The notes under the pieces were generated by a model that did not search any database, was not told where the DNA came from, and worked only from the letters and a program-made list of their open reading frames with translations. 64,000 bases of DNA, taken from contig DATHAQ010000010.1 of NCBI GenBank assembly GCA_035296565.1, forward strand, positions 1-64,000, written 5' to 3'. The first letter of the stretch is position 1. Each line of letters opens with the position of its first letter. This document shows positions 42,961-51,240 of the stretch, in pieces. The DNA is from JACCZR01 sp035296565. GTDB lineage: Bacteria > Actinomycetota > Thermoleophilia > Solirubrobacterales > Thermoleophilaceae. The translations under genes were made by a program, and so were the position numbers.

Positions 42961-42984
42961 CGCCGCCGGCTGCGCGCGGCGGCG
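42961..42984. terminator. GC hairpin between the ABC permease and hemB
   Basis: CGCCGCCG (42961-42968) pairs with CGGCGGCG (42977-42984) over an 8-nt loop. No U-tract; plausible weak terminator in the 97-bp spacer. Confidence 0.4.
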
Positions 42985-43017
42985 ACTGACGTCCGCGGCC
43001 GAAGAGGCGCCCGGGCC

Positions 43018-43023
43018 TACACT
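43018..43023 (+). promoter_or_regulatory. candidate -10 box (TACACT) for hemB
   Basis: TACACT, 9 bp before ATG 43033; no Shine-Dalgarno in the gap. Leaderless-type start for the haem/respiration gene series. Confidence 0.5.
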
Positions 43024-43032
43024 GGACGGCCG

Positions 43033-44007
43033 ATGGCCTTCCCCGCCACCCGCATGCGCCGGCTGCGTCAGACGGGACTTCTCCGCGCGATGGTGCGCGA
43101 GACCGAGCTCACCCCCGCGCATCTCGTCCTGCCCATGTTCGTGCAGCTCGGCCAGGACAGCCGCACTCCGATCGAGGCGATGCCCGGTGTGGCGCGGCTG
43201 TCGATCTCTCACGCGGTCGAGGAGGCCGGCACAGCGCACGCGCTCGGCGTCCCGGCGGTGCTTCTGTTCGGCGTGCCGGCCGAGAAGGACGAGAAGGCCT
43301 CGGGCGCCTACGACGACGAGGGCGTGGTGCAGCTCGCGGTGCGGGCGATCAAGGAGGCCCACCCGGAGCTGGTGGTGATCACAGACGTCTGCCTGTGCGC
43401 CTACACCTCGCACGGTCACTGCGGCGTGGTTCGGCCCGACGGCGCCGTCGACAACGACATCTCGCTGGAGCTGCTGGCCAAGACCGCCATCTCGCATGCG
43501 CACGCCGGAGCCGATGCGGTGGCGCCGAGCGACATGATGGACGGTCGCGTCGGCGCCCTGCGCTCGCAGCTCGACGCCGAGGACGGCAAGGACGTGCCGA
43601 TCATCGCCTACTCGGCGAAGTTCGCCTCGGCGTTCTACGGGCCCTTCCGCGAGGCCGCCGACTCGGCTCCGGCCTTCGGGGACCGCCGCACCTACCAGAT
43701 GGACCCCGCCAACGCCGACGAGGCGGTGCGCGAGGCGCTGCTCGACGTGGACGAGGGCGCGGACATGGTCATGGTCAAGCCGGCCCTGCCCTATCTCGAC
43801 GTCATCCGGCGGGTGAAGGAGGCCACGCGCGTGCCGGTAGCCGCCTACAACGTCAGCGGTGAGTACGCGATGGTCAAGGCGGCCGCCCGGGCGGGCTACC
43901 TCGACGAGCGCGCCACCGTCCTCGAGGGCCTGACCGCAATCCGCCGCGCGGGCGCCGACGTAGTCATCACGTACCACGCCAAGGAGGCCGCCCAGTGGCT
44001 CCAGTAG
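43033..44007 (+). CDS. hemB: porphobilinogen synthase (delta-aminolevulinate dehydratase)
   Basis: 324 residues. Condenses two 5-aminolevulinates to porphobilinogen. Cysteine-rich zinc site DVCLCAYTSHGHCG (Zn-dependent type), first active-site Lys in AYSAKFASAFYGPFREA, Schiff-base Lys in MVMVKPALPYLDVI, and VAAYNVSGEYAM. Opens the haem island, overlapping the next gene by 13 bp. Confidence 0.96.
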   Translation: MAFPATRMRRLRQTGLLRAMVRETELTPAHLVLPMFVQLGQDSRTPIEAMPGVARLSISHAVEEAGTAHALGVPAVLLFGVPAEKDEKASGAYDDEGVVQLAVRAIKEAHPELVVITDVCLCAYTSHGHCGVVRPDGAVDNDISLELLAKTAISHAHAGADAVAPSDMMDGRVGALRSQLDAEDGKDVPIIAYSAKFASAFYGPFREAADSAPAFGDRRTYQMDPANADEAVREALLDVDEGADMVMVKPALPYLDVIRRVKEATRVPVAAYNVSGEYAMVKAAARAGYLDERATVLEGLTAIRRAGADVVITYHAKEAAQWLQ

Positions 44008-45065
44008 TCCCGAAGGTTCGTGAGCGCAAGGGCGGCTCCGCCGTCCCGCTGGACGACACCGACCGCCAGCTCCTCAACCTGCTGCAGGGCCAGTTCGCTC
44101 TCGAGGCACGGCCGTTCGCGCGCGTGGCCGAGCTGGCGGAGATTGGCGAGGACGAGGTGCTCGCCCGCACGAAGCGCATGCTCGACGAGCGCATCATCCG
44201 CCAGATCACGCCCATCTTCGACACCCGCGTCCTCGGCTACAGCTCGATGTTGGTGGCGGCGAAGGTGGATGCCGAGAACCCCCACCGCGCGGCGAAGATC
44301 GTCAACTCCCATCCCGGCGTCTCGCACAACTACCTGCGCGACCACGACTTCAACATGTGGTTCACCATCGCCACGGAGCCCGACTCGCGGCTCGGGCTCG
44401 AGGGCACGCTCGAGGTCCTCCAGGACCTCACCGGCGCCGAGTCGGTGCGCCAGCTGCCGACGTTGAAGCTGTTCAAGATCCGCATGGACCTGGAGATGGA
44501 GGGCGACACGCAGGCGCTGGCCAGCGCCGGCGTGGCCGAGGACCCCAAGGAGCCAGACGCCATCGAGCTGTCGGACCTGGACGTCGCGGTGATCCGCGCG
44601 CTGCAGGGCGACATGCCGGTGGTCCCCGAGCCCTACGGGCCCGCCGCGGCCGAGCTGGGCATCGCCGTGCCGGAGCTGCTCGAGCAGCTCGAGTCGATGC
44701 AGGAGCGCAAGGCGCTGCGGCGGGTGGCGGCGATCCTCTTCCACCGCCGCGCGGGCTTCTCGGCCAACGGCATGGGCGTCTGGAAGGTGCCCGAGGGCAG
44801 GATCATGGAGCTGGCGCCGCAGATGGCTGCCTTCCGCGGGATCTCGCACTGCTACCAGCGCCCGACCTACCCGGACTGGCCCTACTCGGTCTTCACGATG
44901 GCCCACGGCCGCTCCAAGGAGGAGTGCGACGCGATCCTCGACTCGATCGCCGACTTCAGCGGCATCCACGAGCGCCGCACGCTCTACTCGTCGACCGAGT
45001 TCAAGAAGATCCGCCTCCTCTACTTCACCGACGCCCACAAAGAGTGGGAAGCGCAGTACGCGTAG
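43995..45065 (+). CDS. fused siroheme-decarboxylase-like protein (AhbA-AhbB / NirDL-GH type)
   Basis: 356 residues from GTG. Two tandem Lrp/AsnC-fold units. Unit 1 (about 15-175): LDDTDRQLLNLLQGQFALEA helix-turn-helix, RVLGYSSMLVAAKV, GVSHNYLRDHDFNMWFTIA. Unit 2 (about 190-356): LSDLDVAVIRALQGDMPVV, FSANGMGVWKVPE, ISHCYQRPTYPDWPYSVFTM. The His-Asn-Tyr/His-Cys-Tyr segments match the siroheme decarboxylase subunits AhbA and AhbB, normally separate polypeptides. Siroheme decarboxylase makes 12,18-didecarboxysiroheme for Ahb haem or d1 haem. Position between hemB and hemL supports tetrapyrrole chemistry; a haem-responsive regulator is the alternative. Confidence 0.85.
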   Translation: MAPVVPKVRERKGGSAVPLDDTDRQLLNLLQGQFALEARPFARVAELAEIGEDEVLARTKRMLDERIIRQITPIFDTRVLGYSSMLVAAKVDAENPHRAAKIVNSHPGVSHNYLRDHDFNMWFTIATEPDSRLGLEGTLEVLQDLTGAESVRQLPTLKLFKIRMDLEMEGDTQALASAGVAEDPKEPDAIELSDLDVAVIRALQGDMPVVPEPYGPAAAELGIAVPELLEQLESMQERKALRRVAAILFHRRAGFSANGMGVWKVPEGRIMELAPQMAAFRGISHCYQRPTYPDWPYSVFTMAHGRSKEECDAILDSIADFSGIHERRTLYSSTEFKKIRLLYFTDAHKEWEAQYA

Positions 45066-46330
45066 AGGACAGGAGCGCGGAGCTCTACGCCCGCGCGGCC
45101 GGGCTCCTTCCCGGCGGCGTGAACTCCCCGGTGCGGGCCATGGGCTCGATCGGCCGCGACCCGCTGTTCGCCGCCGCCGGTGACGGCGCGCAGCTGACCG
45201 ACGCCGACGGCAACCGCTACGTGGACTGGGTCATGTCCTGGGGCCCGCTCGTCGCCGGCCATGCCCACCCGCGCGTGGTGGAGGCGGTGACCGAGGCGGC
45301 GCACAGGGGGACCAGCTTCGGCGCTCCCACCGAGGCCGAGGTGGAGCTGGCCGCCGAGGTGAGCGAGCGCGTCCCGAGCGCCGAGATGGTGCGCATGGTG
45401 TCCTCGGGCACCGAGGCGGGCATGAGCGCCGTGCGCTTGGCGCGCGCCACGACCGGCCGCACCCGCCTCCTCAAGTTCGCGGGCGCCTACCACGGCCACT
45501 CCGACGCCCTCCTGGCCGAGGCTGGCTCCGGGGTGGCCACCCAGGGGATCCCGGGTAGCCCGGGCGTCCCCGAGGCGGTGACGGCAGACACGGTGGTGGT
45601 GCCCTGGAACGACTTCGAGGCCGTGGAGCGCGCGGCGGCCGAGCACGACCTCGCCGCGATCCTGGCGGAGCCGCTGCCCGCCAACATGGGCCTGGTTCCG
45701 CCGGCCGAGGGCTTCCTTGCCCACCTGCGGGCCACCGCGGACCGCAGCGGTGCCCTGCTGGTCCTCGACGAGGTGATATCCGGTTTCCGCGTGGCGCGCG
45801 GCGGCGCCCAGGAGCGCGAGGGCGTGACACCCGACCTGAGCGTGCTGGGCAAGGTCATCGGCGGTGGCCTGCCGGCAGCTGCCTTCGCCGGCCCGCGCGA
45901 GCTGATGGAACGGGTCGCTCCGGCGGGGGACGTCTACCAGGCCGGCACGCTCTCGGGAAACCCGCTCGCCACCGCGGCCGGGCTGGCCACGCTGCGGCTG
46001 CTCGACGACGCGGCCTACGAGCGGCTGACCGCCACCACGCGGCGACTGGCGGAGGGCCTGGAAAAGGCCGCCACGTCCGCGAGCGTGCCCGTGCAGGTGG
46101 CGTGGACCACGGGACTGCTCACAGTCTTCTTCTCCGAGCGGCCGGTGGCGAGCTTCGCGGACGCCCAAGCGTGCGACCGGGAGGCCCACGGCACGTTCTG
46201 CCGCGGGCTGCTCGAGCGCGGGGTCTACCCGCCGCCCTCGCAGTTCGAAGCGTGGTTCCCCTCCCTGGCCCACGGCGACGAGGAGGTGGACCGCACCGTG
46301 GAGGCCGCGGCGGAGGCGTTTCGATCGTGA
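45044..46330 (+). CDS. hemL: glutamate-1-semialdehyde 2,1-aminomutase
   Basis: About 428 residues from GTG 45044, overlapping the Ahb gene by 22 bp. This start gives a family-length protein beginning shortly before LLPGGVNSPVRAMGSIG. Motifs: VDWVMSWGPLVAGHAHP, MVSSGTEAGMSAVRLARATT, KFAGAYHGHSDALL, DEVISGFRVA, PLP Lys in LGKVIGGGLP, and AGTLSGNPLA. Makes 5-aminolevulinate by the C5 route; hemA (glutamyl-tRNA reductase) is not in the window. Confidence 0.95.
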   Translation: MGSAVRVEDRSAELYARAAGLLPGGVNSPVRAMGSIGRDPLFAAAGDGAQLTDADGNRYVDWVMSWGPLVAGHAHPRVVEAVTEAAHRGTSFGAPTEAEVELAAEVSERVPSAEMVRMVSSGTEAGMSAVRLARATTGRTRLLKFAGAYHGHSDALLAEAGSGVATQGIPGSPGVPEAVTADTVVVPWNDFEAVERAAAEHDLAAILAEPLPANMGLVPPAEGFLAHLRATADRSGALLVLDEVISGFRVARGGAQEREGVTPDLSVLGKVIGGGLPAAAFAGPRELMERVAPAGDVYQAGTLSGNPLATAAGLATLRLLDDAAYERLTATTRRLAEGLEKAATSASVPVQVAWTTGLLTVFFSERPVASFADAQACDREAHGTFCRGLLERGVYPPPSQFEAWFPSLAHGDEEVDRTVEAAAEAFRS

Positions 46331-46698
46331 GCGCCCTGCGAGAGCTCGTCGAGGCCGCCGATCCGGCGCTCGTCGAGCACGCCGTGGCGGACCCGGGACC
46401 GGGCCGTTTCGCGAGTGTGACCAATCGCACACGAGGTTTCGTGCTGGAGGCGGTGCGCGAGGCCTACGAGCTGCACTACGGCACCCCGCGCGCCTTCGAG
46501 GAGCTCGATGACGACCTGCGGCTCCTGGGCGGCGATGCCCTCTACGCCCTGGGTTTGTCCCGCTTGGCGCGGGAAGGCGACCTCGAGGCGGTGGCCGAGC
46601 TGGCCGACCTCATCACCGACTGCGCCCGCGCCCAGGCGGCCGGCGACCCGGTGACCGCCGAGCGCGCGTGGGCCGCCACAGAGGAGCGTTTGGCGTGA
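46327..46698 (+). CDS. conserved hypothetical protein in the haem/respiration cluster
   Basis: 123 residues from GTG 46327, overlapping the hemL stop (GTGA). All-helical and soluble: ALRELVEAADPALVEHAV, VREAYELHYGTPRAFEELDD, LLGGDALYALGLSRLA, LADLITDCARAQAAG, ending in a Trp-containing helix. The helix spacing resembles a small helical-repeat bundle. No known domain recognised. Coupling to hemL and position before the cytochrome bc genes suggest a role in haem handling or complex assembly, as inference. Confidence 0.6.
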   Translation: MSALRELVEAADPALVEHAVADPGPGRFASVTNRTRGFVLEAVREAYELHYGTPRAFEELDDDLRLLGGDALYALGLSRLAREGDLEAVAELADLITDCARAQAAGDPVTAERAWAATEERLA

Positions 46699-46747
46699 TC
46701 TGCCTCGGCACCTTGCGCGCCGCACTCGTATCCTTCTGAGGGCAGCC

Positions 46748-47425
46748 GTGGCCGACCGTTCGGGACAGAAGAGCAAGCGTAAGTCGCGCTACACCGCAGA
46801 CCGCGACGTCGCCGGCGCATTCGAGGGCGAGACCATGACCCGCCGGGGTCTGATGACCGGCGGCGCGCTGGCCGCGGGAGGCATCGCCTCGGCCGCCTTC
46901 GGGCTCCCCGCGCTCGGCTTCGCCATCGGCCCGCTGTTCGAGGATCAGGAGCCCGACCAGTGGCAGGACGTCGGGCCGGTGTCCGACTTCAACACCGAGG
47001 CCTACGTCCCGCGGGTGATCAACATCGTTGCCGAGATCGGCGAGGCCGGGAAGACAACCATCTATGTGCGCAAGGCCCTGCCGAGCGACAAGAGCCCCAG
47101 CGACAAGCCGGGAGTCGAGCCGCTGCCGATGGTGGCCATCTCGACGCGCTGTGCGCACCTGGGCTGCCCGGTCCGTTACATCCAGGCCTCTCAGCGCTTC
47201 GTCTGTCCCTGTCACGGCGGTGTGTACGACAGCCAGGGCGCTGTCGCCGGCGGGCCGCCCGTGCGCCCGCTGGACCGCTTCTACAACCGCGTCCGCAACG
47301 GACGTGTGGAGATCGGCGACCGCTTCTCCCTGAACTCCAAGCTGGACCGTTTCAAGCCACGCGACCCGTCGAACCACCTCGACGGGCTGTGGCAGTATCT
47401 CTACCCCTCGAGGCCGACCACATGA
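46748..47425 (+). CDS. qcrA: Rieske iron-sulfur subunit of menaquinol-cytochrome c reductase
   Basis: 225 residues from GTG. Twin-arginine-like membrane anchor (MTRRGLMTGGALAAGGIA and onward), then the Rieske domain with both cluster motifs CAHLGCPVRY (Cys-x-His) and CPCHGGVYDSQG. The 2Fe-2S protein takes the first electron from menaquinol. It overlaps qcrB (ATGA). The anchor carries RRG, and tatAC lie 4.4 kb away, consistent with Tat-dependent insertion. Confidence 0.93.
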   Translation: MADRSGQKSKRKSRYTADRDVAGAFEGETMTRRGLMTGGALAAGGIASAAFGLPALGFAIGPLFEDQEPDQWQDVGPVSDFNTEAYVPRVINIVAEIGEAGKTTIYVRKALPSDKSPSDKPGVEPLPMVAISTRCAHLGCPVRYIQASQRFVCPCHGGVYDSQGAVAGGPPVRPLDRFYNRVRNGRVEIGDRFSLNSKLDRFKPRDPSNHLDGLWQYLYPSRPTT

Positions 47426-48279
47426 AGCTCCCCTCCCCGCCGCTTCCGAAGTTCCTCCGCCCCACGCCGCCCCGCCCCGGACGCGACGGGAACGGCGACG
47501 GCAATGGGGCCGAGCCGGGCCGCAACGGTGGAACGACCACCAAGGAGCCGGGCATCGCCGAGAAGGCCAAGGACGTCTCGGTCGAGGGCGCCGCGGCGGC
47601 GGTCGGCTACGTCGACGAGCGCACCGGGATGAGCCCCTTCCTGCGGGGCTTCCTCTACCGGAAGACGCCGCGGGGCAACACCTGGTTCTACACGCTCGGC
47701 TCGGCCACGATGTTCGCCTTCATCTCGCAGGCGGTTACCGGCGTGTTCCTGGCGATGTACTACGAGCCCGACCCTGCGCGTGCCTACGACTCGGCGTCGC
47801 ACATCACCAACGAGGTCTTCCTCGGCGAGTTCGTGCGCGGCATGCACCGCTGGGGATCGACGGTGATGATCATCCTGATCTTCCTGCACATGGGGCGCGT
47901 GTTCATCTTCGGCGCCTACAAGTACCCGCGCGAGATCAACTGGGTCATCGGCGTGGTGCTGCTGGTCCTAACGATGGCGATGGGCTTCACCGGCTACCTG
48001 CTGCCCTTCGACCAGCGGTCCTTCTGGGCCACTGTGGTCGGCGTGAACATCAACGCGTCGGGGCCGGTGATGGGTCCCTACCTCGCGGACTTCCTCAGAG
48101 GCGGCGCCGAGTTCGGCCAGGCCACGTTGTCGCGCTTCTACGCGATCCACATGCTGCTGATACCCGGGCTCATCGCGGCGCTGATCGGCGCGCACCTGTA
48201 CCTGGTGTCCAAGCTCGGCACCACCGCGCCGCCGTGGATCAAGGCGGAGAAGAAGAAGCTGCACGAAGAGGCGATCTAG
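47422..48279 (+). CDS. qcrB: cytochrome b subunit, N-terminal (b6-like) half
   Basis: 285 residues. After a cytosolic Pro/Gly-rich arm of about 65 residues come four TM helices with the haem-ligand histidines: FVRGMHRWGSTVMIILIFLH on helix B and RFYAIHMLLIPGLIAALIGA on helix D, and the quinone-site stretch GYLLPFDQRSFWATVVGVNI. Only the first half of mitochondrial-type cytochrome b is encoded; the second half is in 48373-49089, as in Firmicute and cyanobacterial b6-type complexes. Confidence 0.93.
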   Translation: MKLPSPPLPKFLRPTPPRPGRDGNGDGNGAEPGRNGGTTTKEPGIAEKAKDVSVEGAAAAVGYVDERTGMSPFLRGFLYRKTPRGNTWFYTLGSATMFAFISQAVTGVFLAMYYEPDPARAYDSASHITNEVFLGEFVRGMHRWGSTVMIILIFLHMGRVFIFGAYKYPREINWVIGVVLLVLTMAMGFTGYLLPFDQRSFWATVVGVNINASGPVMGPYLADFLRGGAEFGQATLSRFYAIHMLLIPGLIAALIGAHLYLVSKLGTTAPPWIKAEKKKLHEEAI

Positions 48280-48280
48280 C

Positions 48281-48373
48281 TTGGCGGCCACCCCCTCGAC
48301 TGACCCGCCGGCCCCGCCAGCTACGCCCAGCCGCGCGGCAGAGCCGAACCCTGACTGCGGGGGCGACGGCTAA
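48281..48373 (+). CDS. possible 30-residue leader peptide between the cytochrome b genes
   Basis: TTG 48281 opens 30 codons (Pro/Ala/Thr-rich, no TM) whose TAA overlaps the ATG of the next gene (TAATG). It may provide translational coupling between the two cytochrome genes, or be chance. Low-complexity product, no homology recognised. Confidence 0.25.
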   Translation: MAATPSTDPPAPPATPSRAAEPNPDCGGDG

Positions 48374-49089
48374 TGGACGCTCGCCAGAAGGAGCAGTACC
48401 TCCGCGAGTACTCGATCCTGAAGGGGGAGGGGAAGCCGTTCTTCCCCTATGCGGTCTACAAGGACGGCGCGATGGCCTGCATCGTGCTGCTGGTCATTAT
48501 CACGATGGCGATCCTGTTCGGTGCCGAGCTCGGGCCGCGCGCCGACCCGACCACGACGACCTATACGCCGCGGCCGGAGTGGTACTTCTTCTTCCTCTTC
48601 GAGCTGCTGCGGGTGGTCAAGCCGCCGGCGCTGGTCTTTCTGGCCACGATCGGCATCCCCACCATCTGCTTGATCCTGCTGATCATCCTGCCCTTCATCG
48701 ACCGGGGACCGGAGCGCCATCCCCTGCGGCGCCCGATCGCCATGACGGCCGCGGTGGCCACGATCGGCGCCATGGCCTACCTGACGGTGCTCGGCGCCCT
48801 CGCCGGCGCCCCGACCGAGATCGAGCTGGCCACCTCGCCGGCGCTCGAGGACGGCAAGGAGATCACGGCGTCCTCCGGCTGCCTGGGCTGCCACAAGATC
48901 GGGGAGAACGGAAACACCCTCGGCCCGCCCCTGACCAACATCGGCGACCGGCTGGGACCGGACGCGATCGCTCGCACGCTGGTCAACCCGACGGCGCCCA
49001 TGCCGAAGTACGACACGCTTCGCGAGCGCAACCCGGAGCAGTTCGACAAGCTCGTCCAGTACGTCGCGTCGCTGAAGTCCGAGCAGTAG
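48373..49089 (+). CDS. qcrC: subunit IV-like cytochrome b C-terminal half fused to cytochrome c
   Basis: 238 residues. First half: three TM helices with the Qo-site PEWY-type motif in YTPRPEWYFFFLFELLRV and LVFLATIGIPTICLILLIIL. Second half: one more TM, then a class-I cytochrome c domain with haem motif CLGCH and a Met ligand candidate in PTAPMPKYD. Same fusion as Bacillus QcrC. Completes a three-gene menaquinol-cytochrome c reductase. Confidence 0.92.
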   Translation: MDARQKEQYLREYSILKGEGKPFFPYAVYKDGAMACIVLLVIITMAILFGAELGPRADPTTTTYTPRPEWYFFFLFELLRVVKPPALVFLATIGIPTICLILLIILPFIDRGPERHPLRRPIAMTAAVATIGAMAYLTVLGALAGAPTEIELATSPALEDGKEITASSGCLGCHKIGENGNTLGPPLTNIGDRLGPDAIARTLVNPTAPMPKYDTLRERNPEQFDKLVQYVASLKSEQ

Positions 49090-49101
49090 CCCGGCTGGCT
49101 T

Positions 49102-49791
49102 GTGACCGGTAGCTCGGGCACCCTCCCCGAGAACCAGGTGCGGGCGATGTTCGACCGCATCGCCCGCGTCTACGACCGCATGAACTCGGTTATGACCGCC
49201 GGGCTCGACCAGCGCTGGCGCCGCCGCGCCGCCGACCTGGCGGCGGTGGGGCCGGGGGACCGCGCGCTCGACGTCGCCACCGGCACCGGCGACCTGGCCA
49301 TCGAGCTCAGGAGCCGCGGGGCCGAGGTGACGGGGCTGGACTTCTCCGAGGAGATGCTCTCCCTGGCCCGGGACAAGGAGCCCGCCATCGACTGGCTCCC
49401 GGGCAACGCGCTGGCGCTGCCCTTCGGCGAGGGCGAGTTCGCGGCCGCGACGGTCGGCTTCGGGGCGCGCAACTTCGACGACCTCTCGCGCGGGCTCGGG
49501 GAGATGACGCGCGTGGTCCGCCCGGGCGGGCGGGTGGTGGTGTTGGAGATCACCGTCCCGCAGCGCCCGCCGCTGTCATGGTTCTTCGGCCTCTGGTTCG
49601 ACCGGATCGTGCCCCAGCTCGGGCGCGTGGCAGGCGACTCCGACGCCTACGACTACCTGCCGAGCTCGGTGCGCCGCTTCCCCGGGCCCGAGGGGCTGGC
49701 CGCGCACATGGACGCCGCGGGGCTCGGCGACGTGCGCTGGGTGTTGACCGCCGGCGGCATCATCGCCCTGCACGTCGGGACGGTGAGGTGA
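49102..49791 (+). CDS. menG: demethylmenaquinone methyltransferase (MenG/UbiE)
   Basis: 229 residues from GTG. SAM-binding motif LDVATGTGDLAIELRSRG, FDRIARVYDRMNSVMTAGLD at the N-terminus (UbiE signature 1), and MTRVVRPGGRVVVLEITVP (signature 2). Makes menaquinone from demethylmenaquinone, the likely electron donor to the adjacent bc complex. It overlaps the prenyl synthase gene (GTGA). Confidence 0.93.
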   Translation: MTGSSGTLPENQVRAMFDRIARVYDRMNSVMTAGLDQRWRRRAADLAAVGPGDRALDVATGTGDLAIELRSRGAEVTGLDFSEEMLSLARDKEPAIDWLPGNALALPFGEGEFAAATVGFGARNFDDLSRGLGEMTRVVRPGGRVVVLEITVPQRPPLSWFFGLWFDRIVPQLGRVAGDSDAYDYLPSSVRRFPGPEGLAAHMDAAGLGDVRWVLTAGGIIALHVGTVR

Positions 49792-50762
49792 GCACGCCCG
49801 CCGAGCTCGCGCCGGTGCTCGAGGCCGGCGGCGTCGAGCTCTCCCGCCAGATGCACCGAACCGAGAGCAGGCTGGCCGAGGTGGCCGAGGGCCACGGCGC
49901 GGACCTCAGCGCTCACGCGTCAGGAACGCTGTCGGCAGGCGGCAAGCGCCTGCGGCCGTTGCTGGTCTTCCTCTGCGCCGCCGACGGAGGCCCGGCGCTG
50001 CCCGCGGCGGTGGCCGTCGAGCTGCTGCACATGGCCACGCTGGTGCACGACGACGTGCTCGACCGCGCGGAGCTGCGCCGCGGGAGCCCGACGGTCTTCA
50101 GCTCCGGAGGCCGCGAGGCCGCCACCGCCACCGGGGACCTGCTCTTCTCGCGCGCGTTCGCCGAGCTGACGACCACCGGGAGCGCCGAGGCCGTAAGGGT
50201 CCTCTCGGAGGCCTCCGACGGCCTGGTGCGCGGCGAGCTCATGCAGCGCGCCGACGCCTGGTCGGCCGAGGTGACGCCCGAGCGCTACCTCGAGCGCTGC
50301 CGTCTGAAGACCGCGACGCTCTTCGAGGCCGCCTGCCGCATGGGCGCCCTGCTGGGCGGCGGGGCGGACGCCGCCGATGCCCTGGGCCGCTTCGGTGAGC
50401 ACATCGGGCTGGCCTTCCAGCTGCTCGACGACGTGCTCGACGTCTCGGGGCCACCCGAGCGCACCGGCAAGCCGCGTGGCGCCGACCTGCTGGACGGCAC
50501 GGTCACCCTGCCGCTGATCCTCGCCCGCCGGCGCGACCCCGAGCTGGCTGCCCTGGATCTGCGCCAGGCCATGATCGGCCCCGCCCGCGCGGCCGCAGTG
50601 TGTGACCACATAGCCACCTCCGGCGCCCTCGGCGACGTGCGTACCGAGGCACTGCGCCACGTGGCCGAGGCGAAGGCCGCTCTGACCGGCCTCGAGCTGC
50701 CGGACGCCCGCCGGCGCGCGCTCAACCTCGTGGCCGACGGGGTTGTGGAGCGCTATGCCTGA
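49788..50762 (+). CDS. long-chain polyprenyl diphosphate synthase
   Basis: 324 residues from GTG 49788. First Asp-rich motif HMATLVHDDVLDRAELRRG, second GLAFQLLDDVLDVSGPPE, also GGKRLRPLLVFLCA and GKPRGADLLDGTVTLPLIL. Builds the isoprenoid side chain, most likely of menaquinone given menG just upstream (hepta- to nonaprenyl class). Trans-type synthase; chain length cannot be read reliably. Confidence 0.92.
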   Translation: MSTPAELAPVLEAGGVELSRQMHRTESRLAEVAEGHGADLSAHASGTLSAGGKRLRPLLVFLCAADGGPALPAAVAVELLHMATLVHDDVLDRAELRRGSPTVFSSGGREAATATGDLLFSRAFAELTTTGSAEAVRVLSEASDGLVRGELMQRADAWSAEVTPERYLERCRLKTATLFEAACRMGALLGGGADAADALGRFGEHIGLAFQLLDDVLDVSGPPERTGKPRGADLLDGTVTLPLILARRRDPELAALDLRQAMIGPARAAAVCDHIATSGALGDVRTEALRHVAEAKAALTGLELPDARRRALNLVADGVVERYA

Positions 50763-50767
50763 CCGTG

Positions 50768-51181
50768 CTAGAAGTCCTCGGGAAGGACCGCGTCCACGCG
50801 CAGCGCGTCGACGAAGCGGTCGATCTCCTCGGTGAGATTGGCCCGCAGCAGCCGCCGGTAGTCGCGGTCGAGGAGGTCGACGCCATCGTCGAGCTGCTCG
50901 TCGAAGCTCTCGACCGTCTCCTGGGTGAAGACCCCCTCGCGCTCGTGCCCGCAATTGGGGCAGCGGAGGATCACGGACCAGTGGGAGGGGCCGGCCTCCT
51001 GCCACTCGGCGGGGTAGACCATCCGGCACCCGCAGGCCACGCAGACGCTCGGGTCCTGCTCGGGGGGCTCGGCACGGCCGTGGCTCGTCTCGGCAGGGCG
51101 CTCGGAAAAGAGCACGACCTCGATGGTCTTGCCGCTCGGCAGGACCACCTTCTTGACCTGGTGGGGTCCCTCTCCGTCCAT
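50768..51181 (-). CDS. small zinc-ribbon protein
   Basis: 137 residues. N-terminal beta strand (KKVVLPSGKTIEVVLF), then CVACGCRMVYP and LRCPNCGHEREGVF, giving a four-Cys zinc ribbon (CxxC...CxxC). The C-terminal acidic helix contains FDEQLDDGVDLLDRDYRRL. I do not know the function; the pattern recurs as an uncharacterised actinobacterial protein. Its stop is 5 bp from the convergent prenyl-synthase stop, and it is divergent from dcd. Confidence 0.7.
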   Translation of the reverse strand: MDGEGPHQVKKVVLPSGKTIEVVLFSERPAETSHGRAEPPEQDPSVCVACGCRMVYPAEWQEAGPSHWSVILRCPNCGHEREGVFTQETVESFDEQLDDGVDLLDRDYRRLLRANLTEEIDRFVDALRVDAVLPEDF

Positions 51182-51225
51182 CTCCGAGGGATATCGGCAG
51201 CGATGGAGGCGACTTGAGCAGCACC

Positions 51226-51231
51226 TACACT
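51226..51231 (+). promoter_or_regulatory. candidate -10 box (TACACT) for dcd
   Basis: TACACT, 9 bp before GTG 51241. It settles the dcd start: an upstream TTG at 51214 would lie before this promoter's start site. Confidence 0.5.
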
Positions 51232-51240
51232 CACGCGGGC

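Noticed and set aside
43995..45065. Plain Lrp/AsnC transcription regulator
   Set aside because: Two tandem units carry the decarboxylase-type His/Tyr segments and the gene is embedded in haem genes; regulator is kept only as an alternative.
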